Positions 26,708 through 37,978 of a DNA stretch of 64,000 nucleotides are shown here, one piece after another. This stretch comes from Planctomycetota bacterium (GTDB lineage: Bacteria; Planctomycetota; Phycisphaerae; SM23-33; FEN-1343). The notes beneath the pieces are model-generated. The model did not search any database. It was not told the origin of the DNA and saw only the letters and a list, made by a program, of their open reading frames with translations. How positions within the stretch are numbered: the stretch's first letter is position 1; each line of letters opens with the position of its first letter. The translations under genes were made by a program, and so were the position numbers. The stretch spans positions 1 through 64,000 of the forward strand of contig JAAYZK010000188.1 in assembly GCA_012514895.1 (NCBI GenBank), given 5' to 3'.

Positions 26708-28621
26708 CTACACGGTGCGCCGGCCGTGGCGGCGGATGGTATCCAGGAGGAGGTCGGTCGAGCCGCTCTTGGTGAGGTAGGCGACGGCACCGGCGTCGGT
26801 CATGGCGCCGGCGCGGTCGGCCTCGACGTACATGGACAGGCCGATGATGCGGATGTCGGGGTGGTCGGCGAGGATGAGGCGGGTGGCGGCCACGCCGTCC
26901 AGGCGGGGCATGGAGAAGTCCATGAGGACCACGTCGGGATGGAGCCGCCGCGCCAGGTCGACGGCCTCCTGGCCGTCGGCGGCCTGGCCGATGACGGCGA
27001 TGTCGTCCTCCATGCCCAGGAACTGCGCCAGCCCCTCGCGCATGACGCTGTGGTCGTCGGCCAGCAGGACGGTGATCCGGCCGGCGGGGGCCGGCGGGAT
27101 CTCGTGCGCCTCGCCGGCCGGTATCGCCCTGGCCGCCGGCGCCTCGGACGTCTCGCACGGCGCCAGCAGCGTGACGGCGGCGCCGCCGCCGGGGACGGCG
27201 GCGATCTCCATGCAGCCGCCGAGCATCTGCAGGCGCTCGCGGATGCTGAACAGGCCGAACCCGCCGGCCGACACGCCCCCCTTGGGGGAGGAGTCGACCG
27301 CCTCGGTGTCGAAGCCGGCGCCGCGGTCGCTGACGGTCAGGCGGATGCGGCCCTCCTCATCGGCGGCCAGGTCCACGCGGGCCTCGTTGACGCCGGCGTG
27401 CTTGATGACGTTGAACAGCAGTTCCCTGGCCGCCTGGAAAAGCAGCACCTTGCGGTCCTCCCGCAGCGGCGGGATGTCGCCGGCGACCTCCACCTCGACC
27501 GCCAGCCGGTACCGCTGCCGCATGAACCGCCCCAGCCACTCCAGCGCCGCCGGCAGGTCGGCCTCGTAGAGGATCGGCGGGGACAGTTCGGCCGTCAGCG
27601 AGCGGGCGGCCTCGATCGCCTCGTCGAGCAGATCGTGGACCTGGTGGACGGAGGCGGCGTGTTCGTCGCCCACGCGGGAGGCCAGCATGTCCAGGGCGAA
27701 GCGGCCGGCGGCCAGCAGTTGCTGAAGATGGTCGTGCAGCACCTGGGCCAGCCGCTGGCGCTCCCGCTGCTCGGTCAGCGTCAGCTCCGACGTCAGGCGC
27801 GCCAACTGCCCGGCCCGCCGCTCCAGTTCGGCGGTGCGGTCGGCGACCCGCTGCTCGAGTTCGTCGCGGGCCTGCTGGAGCCGCTGCTCGGCGCGCTTCC
27901 GCTTGGTCACGTCGCGCCCGTAGATGTTCACGTACGCCTCGCCGGGGGGCTGGACGGCCGACACCCAGAGCGTCAGGTCGTCGGCGCCGGTGATCTCGGC
28001 CTCGACCACCCCGCAGTGCCGGTGCACGTCGGCGGCGACGTCGCGGACGGCCGCCGGGAGCGGCCCGCCGGGCGACCAGCCCAGGGCGGCCAGCCAGCGG
28101 CGGGCGGGGGCGTTGGCGTAGCCCAGGCTGCCGTCCGGGTCCAGCCGCATCACAGGGTTGGGGTTCTCCTCGGGGAACTGCGACAGCCGCCGCAGGGCCT
28201 CCTCGGTCGCCTTGAGGTCGGTGATGTCCTGCACGATGCCGAAGCCGCTCTGGACCGCGCCGCCGGCGTCGAACTCCATGTAGGCCTTCTCGCGGACCCA
28301 GCGGACGGCGCCGTCGACGAGGATGCGGTGTTCGATGTCGTAGGGCTCGCCCCGCAGGCACGCCTGCCACATCGCCTGGACGTACGTCCGGTCGTCGGGG
28401 TGGACCGATTCCAGAAACCGCTCGTACGTCAGGGGCGTGCCCTCGGGGATGCCGAAGATGCGGTAGGTCTCGGCCGACCAGGTCAGCACGTTCCGCCGGG
28501 TGTCGAGCCGCCAGTTCCCCAAGCGGCCGACGGCCTGGGCGCGCTGCAGGTCCTGCCGGGTCGCCAGGTGGCGATCCGTAGACCGGTCGTCATGCGATTC
28601 TGCTGGAATGCGGTCGGTCAT
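26708..28621 (-). CDS. PAS-PAS histidine kinase (NarX type) fused to a receiver domain
   Basis: A 637-residue cytoplasmic hybrid kinase without transmembrane helices. A PAS/PAC domain (about 30-145, ending GFGIVQDITDLKATEE) is followed by a second PAS (about 150-250), a coiled coil (LQQARDELEQRVADRTAELERR), and a HisKA_3 dimerisation domain with His296 in VLHDHLQQLL. A GHKL ATPase domain follows (ELLFNVIKHAG, SDRGAGFD, GGFGLFSIRERL, to about 495). The C-terminal receiver (about 515-635) has phosphoacceptor Asp568 (VVLMDFSMP) and Lys at YLTKSGS. The receiver is of the NarL type, yet the LuxR-like output domain that normally follows is missing: the protein ends at the receiver. The downstream partner is not in the window. 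Confidence 0.88.
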   Translation of the reverse strand: MTDRIPAESHDDRSTDRHLATRQDLQRAQAVGRLGNWRLDTRRNVLTWSAETYRIFGIPEGTPLTYERFLESVHPDDRTYVQAMWQACLRGEPYDIEHRILVDGAVRWVREKAYMEFDAGGAVQSGFGIVQDITDLKATEEALRRLSQFPEENPNPVMRLDPDGSLGYANAPARRWLAALGWSPGGPLPAAVRDVAADVHRHCGVVEAEITGADDLTLWVSAVQPPGEAYVNIYGRDVTKRKRAEQRLQQARDELEQRVADRTAELERRAGQLARLTSELTLTEQRERQRLAQVLHDHLQQLLAAGRFALDMLASRVGDEHAASVHQVHDLLDEAIEAARSLTAELSPPILYEADLPAALEWLGRFMRQRYRLAVEVEVAGDIPPLREDRKVLLFQAARELLFNVIKHAGVNEARVDLAADEEGRIRLTVSDRGAGFDTEAVDSSPKGGVSAGGFGLFSIRERLQMLGGCMEIAAVPGGGAAVTLLAPCETSEAPAARAIPAGEAHEIPPAPAGRITVLLADDHSVMREGLAQFLGMEDDIAVIGQAADGQEAVDLARRLHPDVVLMDFSMPRLDGVAATRLILADHPDIRIIGLSMYVEADRAGAMTDAGAVAYLTKSGSTDLLLDTIRRHGRRTV

Positions 28622-28792
28622 GGTGTCCCGTATCCAGAACTATGAAACTATAGTACACTACGCCCCATCGGACCGCCACGATCGACAGTTTCGTAAGATG
28701 TTCGGCGTCCCGGCCTTGGGCGCCCCTGCCCGAGGCGGCCTTCCCGCCGCGGCGGGGGAGCCGGCCGGGCGGACGGTCGAGGGGGCCGCGGG

Positions 28793-28798
28793 TATAAT
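28793..28798 (+). promoter_or_regulatory. -10 box (TATAAT) only 5 bases before a start codon
   Basis: A perfect TATAAT ends 5 bases before the ATG at 28804. Transcription normally starts 6-7 bases after the -10 box, that is at or one base into the ATG, so the mRNA would be leaderless. No convincing -35 is present. Confidence 0.5.
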
Positions 28799-28803
28799 GG
28801 GGC

Positions 28804-29448
28804 ATGGCGACGATACGGGACCAGGCGACGTCGGCGATCGCGGTGCTGCTGGTGGAAGACAGCGAGATCTTCGCCAGGGTGCTCAAGCAGGCCCTTGCCG
28901 AGACGGACTTCGCCGACTTCGAGATCACCCACGCCGTCTCGCTGGCCCAGGCGGAGGCTCGCCTGGGCGAGGCGCCCTTCGACGTCCTGCTGCTGGACCT
29001 GTCGCTGCCGGACAGCCGGGGGATGCGGACGCTGGATGCGGTTCACGCCGCGTCGCCGCAGACGCCGATCGTCGTGCTGACGGCCAGCGACGACGAGATG
29101 CTCGGGCGCGAGGCAGTCCGCCGGGGGGCGCAGGACTTCCTCATCAAGGGCCAGGCCGACGATCGGCTGGTCGCCCGCGCGATCCGCTACGCCATTGAAC
29201 GCCGCGAGATCCTCCAGGAGCGCGACCGGCTCATCGGCGAACTGCAGTCGGCCCTCGACCGCGTCAAGCAGCTCAGCGGGCTGCTGCCGATCTGCAGCAA
29301 CTGCAAGAAGGTCCGCGACGACCGGGGGTACTGGAGCCAGATCGAGTCGTACATCCGCGAGCACTCCGAGGCGGAGTTCAGCCACGGCCTGTGCCCCGAG
29401 TGCGCCGCCAAGCTCTACCCGGAGATCTTCTCCGAGGAAGAGGCGTGA
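28804..29448 (+). CDS. Response regulator: receiver plus Cys-rich C-terminal module
   Basis: A 214-residue single receiver protein without a DNA-binding domain. The receiver (about 12-130) has Glu18/Asp19, phosphoacceptor Asp65 (LLLDLSLPD), switch Thr in VVLTAS and Lys in FLIKGQ. A short coiled coil (ILQERDRLIGELQSALDRV) leads to a C-terminal module with a CxxC (ICSNCKKVRDDRGYW) and a second CxxC (GLCPECAAKLYPE). Four cysteines so arranged suggest a small zinc-binding fold; this module recurs after receiver or PAS domains in environmental bacteria and its function is not known to me. It is transcribed away from the hybrid kinase (182-base gap), which is a plausible phosphodonor. Confidence 0.85.
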   Translation: MATIRDQATSAIAVLLVEDSEIFARVLKQALAETDFADFEITHAVSLAQAEARLGEAPFDVLLLDLSLPDSRGMRTLDAVHAASPQTPIVVLTASDDEMLGREAVRRGAQDFLIKGQADDRLVARAIRYAIERREILQERDRLIGELQSALDRVKQLSGLLPICSNCKKVRDDRGYWSQIESYIREHSEAEFSHGLCPECAAKLYPEIFSEEEA

Positions 29449-29584
29449 GGCCTGAGCTACGGCGAATGGCTTCCTGCGGTTGGGGACGTTTGCGTTCCCG
29501 GCGCCCCGCGCTTCAAGCTTCGAGCCTTCCCTGGCGCGTATGATTCTGCTGGGACGGCTGTTCGGTCGGCAAGGAAGGCGGAGG

Positions 29585-31696
29585 ATGCCGCGGGACGCAT
29601 TAGTCACGCTTGCCCAACTGTTCGGGGTGCAGACATCCTACTTCGACACCCGGGGCAGACTCGTCGAGGCGGGGATCGAGCCGCTGCTGGCGGTGCTGCG
29701 CGAGCTGGGGGCCGAGTTGGCGCATCCGGGCGAGGCGGCCGACGCCTGCCGCCGGCGGCGCCAGGGGCTGTGGCGGGAGGTGCTGCCGAAGGCGCAGGTC
29801 CGCTGGCGGGAGGCGCCGGGGGGTGTCCGGCTGCGTCTGGCGGCCGACGAGGCGGCCGGGGCCTTCGCCTGCCGTCTGCACAGCGAGGACGGGCAGGAGC
29901 GCCGCTGGACGGGCCGCCTGGAGGACCTGCCGGTGCGGCGGGGCGCGTCGGTGGAGGGCGTGCCGTACGTCCGCACGGCGCTGCCGCTTCCGGATGATCT
30001 GCCGGCTGGCTACCACCACCTGGACGTCGACTGCGGGGGCCGCACGCACGGCACGATGGTCATCGTCGCCCCCGGCCGCGCGTTCGCCCCGCCGCCGCGC
30101 CGGGTCTGGGGGCTGTTCCTGCCGGTCCACGCCCTGCACCGCCAGGGCAGTTGGGGCGCCGGCGACCTGGGGGACTTCAAGGCCCTGCTGGACTGGACGG
30201 CCGACCACGGCGGGTCGGTCGTGGGCTGCCTGCCGCTGCTGGCGCGGGCGTGGGAGCTGGGGGGGGACGTCAGCCCGTATTCGCCGATGAGCCGCCTGTT
30301 CTTCGACGAGTTTTACATCGACGTTGCCGTCGCCGCCGAGATGAGCGAATGCCGCGCGGCCCTGGAGCTGATGCGGTCGGACGAGTTCCAGGCGGCCGTC
30401 CGTGGGCTGTGGTCGGCCGACCTGGTGGACTACCGCCGGCAGATGACCCTCAAGCGGCGGGTCCTGGAGATCCTGTCGGACTGGTTCTTCGCCGAGGCGC
30501 CGGACCGGTCGGATTTCGAGCGTTTTCTGCGGGAGGTGCCCGACGCCGAGCGTTTCGCCCGGTTTCGGGCCGTCTGTCGCCGCCAGGGCCGTCCGTGGGG
30601 TCAGTGGCCCGAGGCGCTGCGGAACGGGCACCTGCGGCCGGAGGACTACAGCCAGCGGGACGTGCGGTACTTCCTGTTCACGCAGTGGCAGGTCCGCCGC
30701 CAGCTTCAGGCCGTCGCCCGCCGCGCCGACGAGCGGGGCGTGTCGGTGTACCTGGACCTGCCGCTGGGGTCCAGCCCGGACGGCTACGACCTGTGGGCGT
30801 GGCGGGACAGCTTCGCCGCGGGCATGGCGATGGGGGCCCCGCCGGACGATTTCCACCCCGGCGGTCAGAACTGGGGGCTGGCCCCGCTGCACCCGCGACG
30901 GCTGCGGGACCACCAGTACGCGTATTTCCGGGCGATCGTCGCCGCCCAGCTCGACCTGGCGGGGATGCTCCGGCTGGACCACGTGATGGGGCTGCACCGG
31001 CTGTTCTGGATCCCCTCGGGGATGGCGGCGGCCCAGGGCGTGTACGTCCACTCGTGCGCCGAGGAGCTGCTGGCGGTGCTGACGGTGGAGAGCCACCGCC
31101 GGCAGGTGGTCCTGGTGGGGGAGAACCTCGGCACCGTGCCCGACACGGTGGGCCGCTCGATGGACCGTCACGGCCTGATGGGGATGTACGTGCTGCCCTT
31201 CGAGATCCGCCCCGGCGCCGACCCGCCGGTGCGGCCGCCGCGGGCCGATCATCTGGCGTCGCTGAACACGCACGACATGCCCCCCTTCGCCGGCTTCTGG
31301 CAGGACGCCGACGTCGAGGCCCGTCGCGCCGCCGGCGAGCTGGCCGACGACAACGTCGGCGCCGAGCACGACCGGCGGGACAGCCTCCGCCGGGCGCTGC
31401 TGGAGGCGCTGGGCGGCCTGGGCCTGCACCCGGCGGCCGACGACCTGTCGGCGGTGCTGGACGCGTGCCTGGAACTGCTGGGACGCAGCGCCGCCCGGGT
31501 AGTGCTGGTGAACGTGGAGGACCTGTGGCTGGAGACGCAGGAGCAGAACCGGCCCGGCGTGGACGATCCGGCCAACTGGCGCAGTCGAGCGCGCCATCGC
31601 CTGGAGGAGTTCGACGCCCTGGACGCGGTGGCGGGGCGCCTGCGGCGGCTGGCGGCGGCGAGGGACGCCCCGGTCGCCCGGCGGGGCGGGGGATGA
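29585..31696 (+). CDS. malQ: 4-alpha-glucanotransferase (amylomaltase, GH77)
   Basis: A 703-residue enzyme that transfers alpha-1,4-glucan segments between maltodextrins, releasing glucose in the cytoplasm. The ATG at 29585 is preceded by AAGGAAGGCGGAGG; an in-frame start 105 bases earlier is unlikely. The catalytic residues of GH77 can be placed: nucleophile Asp465 (LRLDHVMGLHRLFWIP), acid/base Glu513 (VGENLGTVP) and Asp564 (LNTHDMPPF). The N-terminal 170 residues are a beta-domain longer than in the smallest amylomaltases. It opens a four-gene cluster: glgX starts 4 bases downstream, then treY and treZ with gaps of 4 bases each. Confidence 0.92.
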   Translation: MPRDALVTLAQLFGVQTSYFDTRGRLVEAGIEPLLAVLRELGAELAHPGEAADACRRRRQGLWREVLPKAQVRWREAPGGVRLRLAADEAAGAFACRLHSEDGQERRWTGRLEDLPVRRGASVEGVPYVRTALPLPDDLPAGYHHLDVDCGGRTHGTMVIVAPGRAFAPPPRRVWGLFLPVHALHRQGSWGAGDLGDFKALLDWTADHGGSVVGCLPLLARAWELGGDVSPYSPMSRLFFDEFYIDVAVAAEMSECRAALELMRSDEFQAAVRGLWSADLVDYRRQMTLKRRVLEILSDWFFAEAPDRSDFERFLREVPDAERFARFRAVCRRQGRPWGQWPEALRNGHLRPEDYSQRDVRYFLFTQWQVRRQLQAVARRADERGVSVYLDLPLGSSPDGYDLWAWRDSFAAGMAMGAPPDDFHPGGQNWGLAPLHPRRLRDHQYAYFRAIVAAQLDLAGMLRLDHVMGLHRLFWIPSGMAAAQGVYVHSCAEELLAVLTVESHRRQVVLVGENLGTVPDTVGRSMDRHGLMGMYVLPFEIRPGADPPVRPPRADHLASLNTHDMPPFAGFWQDADVEARRAAGELADDNVGAEHDRRDSLRRALLEALGGLGLHPAADDLSAVLDACLELLGRSAARVVLVNVEDLWLETQEQNRPGVDDPANWRSRARHRLEEFDALDAVAGRLRRLAAARDAPVARRGGG

Positions 31697-31700
31697 AGGC

Positions 31701-33794
<2,094 letters not shown>

Positions 33795-33798
33795 CGCA

Positions 33799-36207
33799 AT
33801 GTCCCAACCCGTCGCGACCTACCGCCTGCAGCTTCAGGCCGGCTTCGGTTTCGACGACGCCGCCGCGGTCGCCGGCTACCTGGCGGCGCTGGGCGTCAGC
33901 CACGTGTACCTCTCGCCCGTCCTGGCGGCGCGGCCCGGCAGCACGCACGGCTACGACGTGATCGACCCCACGCGGGTCAGTCCCGAGCTGGGGGGCGAGG
34001 CGGGCTTCAGACGGATGGTCGGCGTCTTCCGGGAGCACGGCCTGGGCGTCGTGCTGGACATCGTGCCCAACCACATGGCCGTCTGGCCGGCCAACCACCT
34101 GTGGCTCGACGTGCTCGCCCGCGGCCGCGACAGCCGCTGGGCCGGCTTCTTCGACATCGACTGGGACCCGCCCTGGGAGGAACTGCGGGGCAAGGTCCTC
34201 CTGCCCATCCTGGGCGACCACTACGGGGCGATGCTCGCCGACGGGCGGATCGCGCCGGTCCTGAAGGACGGCCGCCTCGTCCTGCGGTGCGGCGAGCTGG
34301 AACTGCCGCTGAGCGGCGCCGAGGCGACGGCCGAAACGGTCGAGGCCCTCGCCCGCGATCCCCAGCGCCTCCACCGCCTGCTGGGCGAACAGCACTACCT
34401 CCTGGCGTACTGGCCCGCCGCCGCCAGCATGATCAACTACCGCCGGTTCTTCGACATCACCCACCTGGTCGGCCTGTGCGTCGAACGGCCGGAGGTCTTC
34501 CAGCACATCCATCAGCTCCCGCTGGCGTGGATCGCCGAGGGCCTCGTCCAGGGCCTCCGCGTCGATCACCCGGACGGCCTGCGGGACCCGAAGGCGTACT
34601 TCGACCACCTGCGCTCAGCGGCGCCGGAGGCGTGGATCGTCGCCGAGAAGATCCTCACCGGCCAGGAGCGCCTCCCCGCCTGGGCCGTGGACGGCACGAC
34701 CGGCTATGACTTCGCCAACGCCGTCGGGGGGCTTTTCATCGATCCCTGCGCCGAGCGGCCCCTGACCGACTTCTACGCCGAGTTCACCGGGGCGACGGAC
34801 GGCTTCGCCGACGTCGCCCGGCGCGGCAAGCGCGAGATGCTCGACGCCCTGTTCGGCGGGGACCTCGACCGCCTCGTGGAGCGCCTCGTGCGGATCGCCC
34901 AGCGCCGGCCCGCCTGGCGGGATCTCACCCGGCGGCAGCTCCGCGGCGCCCTGCGGGAACTGGCCGCCTGCCTGCCGACCTACCGCACCTACGTCGACGA
35001 CGGTCCGGCGGGCCCCTTGGCCGCCGACGCCGCCCGCATCGGCCGCGCGGTCGCCGAGGCGCGGGGCGACGGCGACGACCCGTTGGTCTGGGACTACCTG
35101 GCGGCGGTGCTGAGCAAGCGGGTGGACGACCCCGAGGCCATGGAGGTCGTCGCGCGATTCCAGCAGCTCACCGGGGCGGCGGCGGCCAAGGGCGTCGAGG
35201 ACACGGCCCTGTACCGCTACCTCCGCCTGGCGTCGCTCAACGAGGTCGGCGGCGACCCGGGGCGTTTCGGGGTGCCGGTCGAGGCGTTCCACCGCTTCTG
35301 CCTGGACCGCCAGTGCCGCTGGCCGTCGAGCCTGCTGGGCACCTCGACGCACGACACGAAGCGCAGCGAGGATGTCCGCCTGCGAATCAGCGCGCTTACG
35401 GAGATGCCCGACGCGTGGATCGACGCCGTCCGCCGCTGGGGAGGCGTCGGGCGCGGGGTCCGGCCGGGCCGCAATGACGAGTACCTGCTCTACCAGACGC
35501 TCATCGGTGCCTGGCCGCTCGAACGCGAGAGGCTGGACGCCTACGCTGTCAAGGCCGCCCGCGAGGCCAAGGTGCACACCTCCTGGACGTCGCCTAGCGA
35601 GGCATACGAGGATGCGCTGAAGGGGTTCATCGCGGCCCTGCTGGCCGACGCGGCCTTCCTGGATGACCTGAAGCGCCTCGTGGATCGGCTGGCCCCCGCG
35701 GCCCGCATTCACTCGCTCGCCCAGACGCTGCTCAAGTGCACCTGCCCGGGCGTGCCGGACTTCTACCAGGGCAGCGAGCTGTGGACCAACAGCCTGGTCG
35801 ATCCGGACAACCGCCGTCCGGTCGACTTCGACGCGCGCCGGCGCCTCCTGGCCGAGGCGCCGCCCGCCATGGACACGGCGGCGCCCAAGCTGAGGGTCAT
35901 CCACACGGCCCTCCGGGTCCGCCGGGGCTGCCCCGAGGCGTTCGGGCCGCAGGGCCGGTACGAGCCGCTCCAGACCGAGGGCGCCGCCGCCGACCACCTG
36001 GTCGCCTTCGCCCGCGGCGATAGGGTCGTGACCGTCGTCCCCCGCCTCGTGCTGCACCTGGACGGGTGCTGGGGCGGCACGGCGTTCCGCCTGCCGGCAG
36101 GGCGCTACCGCGATGCCTTTACGGACCGCGTCTTCCAGGGCGGCTGGGTCCGCGTCCGAGACGTTTTTGGCACCTTGTGCGCAGGACTTCTGGTGAAAGA
36201 GGGGTGA
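33799..36207 (+). CDS. treY: Maltooligosyl trehalose synthase (GH13)
   Basis: An 802-residue enzyme that isomerises the reducing-end alpha-1,4 bond of maltodextrins to an alpha,alpha-1,1 bond, making maltooligosyl trehalose. The opening ATYRLQLQAGFGFDDAAAV with YLSPVLAARPGSTHGYDV is diagnostic of TreY, as is SLLGTSTHDTKRSEDVR in the C-terminal half. The ATG at 33799 leaves a 4-base gap after glgX; an in-frame GTG at 33784 inside the glgX end is an alternative start. Length is close to the family norm. It acts with GlgX (branch removal) and TreZ (release of trehalose). Confidence 0.94.
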   Translation: MSQPVATYRLQLQAGFGFDDAAAVAGYLAALGVSHVYLSPVLAARPGSTHGYDVIDPTRVSPELGGEAGFRRMVGVFREHGLGVVLDIVPNHMAVWPANHLWLDVLARGRDSRWAGFFDIDWDPPWEELRGKVLLPILGDHYGAMLADGRIAPVLKDGRLVLRCGELELPLSGAEATAETVEALARDPQRLHRLLGEQHYLLAYWPAAASMINYRRFFDITHLVGLCVERPEVFQHIHQLPLAWIAEGLVQGLRVDHPDGLRDPKAYFDHLRSAAPEAWIVAEKILTGQERLPAWAVDGTTGYDFANAVGGLFIDPCAERPLTDFYAEFTGATDGFADVARRGKREMLDALFGGDLDRLVERLVRIAQRRPAWRDLTRRQLRGALRELAACLPTYRTYVDDGPAGPLAADAARIGRAVAEARGDGDDPLVWDYLAAVLSKRVDDPEAMEVVARFQQLTGAAAAKGVEDTALYRYLRLASLNEVGGDPGRFGVPVEAFHRFCLDRQCRWPSSLLGTSTHDTKRSEDVRLRISALTEMPDAWIDAVRRWGGVGRGVRPGRNDEYLLYQTLIGAWPLERERLDAYAVKAAREAKVHTSWTSPSEAYEDALKGFIAALLADAAFLDDLKRLVDRLAPAARIHSLAQTLLKCTCPGVPDFYQGSELWTNSLVDPDNRRPVDFDARRRLLAEAPPAMDTAAPKLRVIHTALRVRRGCPEAFGPQGRYEPLQTEGAAADHLVAFARGDRVVTVVPRLVLHLDGCWGGTAFRLPAGRYRDAFTDRVFQGGWVRVRDVFGTLCAGLLVKEG

Positions 36208-36211
36208 GAGC

Positions 36212-37978
36212 ATGGAACGGTTGACCCTGTGGGCGCCGTACTGCCGGTCGGTGGCGGCGCTGATCGGCGACGCGGCGCATCCGCTGGAGCCGGCCGGGCA
36301 CGGCTGGTGGGCCGCCGACGTCCCGGACACGGTCCGCGAGCACGGCTACCTGTTCAGCCTGGACGGGGCCGCGGGCATCCCCGACCCCCGGTCGCCCTGG
36401 CAGCCCTGGGGCGTGCACGGGCCGTCCCATCCGCTCGACCACGGCGCCTTCCTCTGGCACGACGACGGCTGGCGGGCGCCGCCGCTGTCGGCCGCCGTGA
36501 TCTACGAGCTTCACGTCGGCACCTTCACGCCGGACGGCACGTTCGAGGCGGCGGCCGACTACCTGGACAACCTGGTGGACCTGGGCGTCACGCACGTCGA
36601 ACTGATGCCGGTGGCCGAGTTCGCCGGCGACCGGGGCTGGGGCTACGACGGGGTGGCCCTCTTCGCCCCGCACCACGCCTACGGCGGGCCGGCGGGGTTG
36701 AAGTACCTGGTGGACGCCTGCCACCGCGCGGGCCTGGGGGTGATCCTCGACGTGGTGTACAACCATCTCGGCCCCGAGGGCGCCTACGCCCCCCGGGCCG
36801 CGCCCTACCTGACGGGGCACCACCGCACCAACTGGGGCGCCGCGGTCAACTTCGACGGCGCCGACAGCGACGAGGTCCGCCGCTTCGTCCTGGACAACGC
36901 CGTCATGTGGCTGAGGGACTACCACGTCGACGGCCTTCGCCTCGACGGGACGCACGCCATCGCGGATCAGTCCGCCACGCCCATCCTCGAAGCCCTGGCC
37001 GAGCGGGTCGAGCGGCTGGCGGCCGAGCTGGGCCGTCCCCTGGTGCTGATCGCCGAGAACGACCGGAACGATCCCCGCCTGGTCCGTTCCCGCCAGGCCG
37101 GCGGGTCCGGCCTGGACGGCGTCTGGGCCGACGACCTCCACCACGCCCTCCACGCGGTGCTGACCGGCGAGCGGCGGGGCTATTACCGCGACTTCGGCAC
37201 GCTGGCCGACGTGGCCAAGGCCTGCCGCTGCGCCCTGGTCTACGATGGGCAGTACTCCGCCCATCGCCGCCGCCTCCACGGGCGCCCGGCGACGGGACTG
37301 TCCGGCCACCGGTTCGTCGTGTGCCTGCAGAACCACGATCAGGTCGGCAACCGCGCCGCCGGCGACCGCATCGGCCAGCAGGCCGGGGCCGACATGCAGA
37401 TGATCGGCGCCGCCGTGATCTTCTTCAGCCCCTTCGTGCCGCTGCTGCTGGCGGGTGAGGAGTGGGGGGCGTCCAGCCCGTTCCAGTACTTCACCTCCGT
37501 GGAGGATGAGCGCCTGGCCCGCCAGATCGTCGAAGGCCGCCGCCGCGAGTTCGCCGCCTTCGGCTGGCCGCCGGAAGAGGTGCCCGACCCGCAGGATCCC
37601 GCCACGTTCGCCCGCTCCAAGCTTCCCTGGGCCCAACGCCCCGAGGGCCCCCACGGGCGGATGCTCGACTGGTACCGGCGGCTCATCCACCTGCGCCGCT
37701 CGGCGCCCGCCCTGTGCGACGGGGACATGTCGGGGGTGCGGACCGCCTGGGATGAACAGGCGCGGTGGCTCGAGATCCGCCGCGGCGACCTCGTCCTCCT
37801 GGCCAACCTCGCCGACCACGGACTGGACCGCCCGCTCGCCGACGGCCTGGACGACGCGGCGATCCTGCTGGCGTCCAAGGACGGCTGTGCGATCCGCGAC
37901 GGGGCCGTGAGCCTGCCCCACCGCAGCGCGGCCGTCTACGGCTGCTCGATCCGCAGGCGGGGCAGGGCGTCGGGGTAG
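36212..37978 (+). CDS. treZ: Maltooligosyl trehalose trehalohydrolase (GH13)
   Basis: A 588-residue enzyme that hydrolyses maltooligosyl trehalose to free trehalose, completing the TreYZ route. A short N-terminal CBM48-type domain is followed by the barrel beginning at AVIYELHVGTFTPDGTF. Catalytic residues: Asp245 (VDGLRLDGTHAI), Glu282 (IAENDRND) and Asp376 (LQNHDQVGN). These sequences are specific for TreZ rather than for branching enzyme. The gene ends with a 43-base convergent overlap with the mscS-type gene. Confidence 0.94.
   Translation: MERLTLWAPYCRSVAALIGDAAHPLEPAGHGWWAADVPDTVREHGYLFSLDGAAGIPDPRSPWQPWGVHGPSHPLDHGAFLWHDDGWRAPPLSAAVIYELHVGTFTPDGTFEAAADYLDNLVDLGVTHVELMPVAEFAGDRGWGYDGVALFAPHHAYGGPAGLKYLVDACHRAGLGVILDVVYNHLGPEGAYAPRAAPYLTGHHRTNWGAAVNFDGADSDEVRRFVLDNAVMWLRDYHVDGLRLDGTHAIADQSATPILEALAERVERLAAELGRPLVLIAENDRNDPRLVRSRQAGGSGLDGVWADDLHHALHAVLTGERRGYYRDFGTLADVAKACRCALVYDGQYSAHRRRLHGRPATGLSGHRFVVCLQNHDQVGNRAAGDRIGQQAGADMQMIGAAVIFFSPFVPLLLAGEEWGASSPFQYFTSVEDERLARQIVEGRRREFAAFGWPPEEVPDPQDPATFARSKLPWAQRPEGPHGRMLDWYRRLIHLRRSAPALCDGDMSGVRTAWDEQARWLEIRRGDLVLLANLADHGLDRPLADGLDDAAILLASKDGCAIRDGAVSLPHRSAAVYGCSIRRRGRASG

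Noticed and set aside
24667-28621. One common operon of the TPR/kinase/regulator genes with the hybrid kinase
   Set aside because: A 142-base gap separates the hybrid kinase from the TPR gene and no coupling signs are seen; left as separate units.
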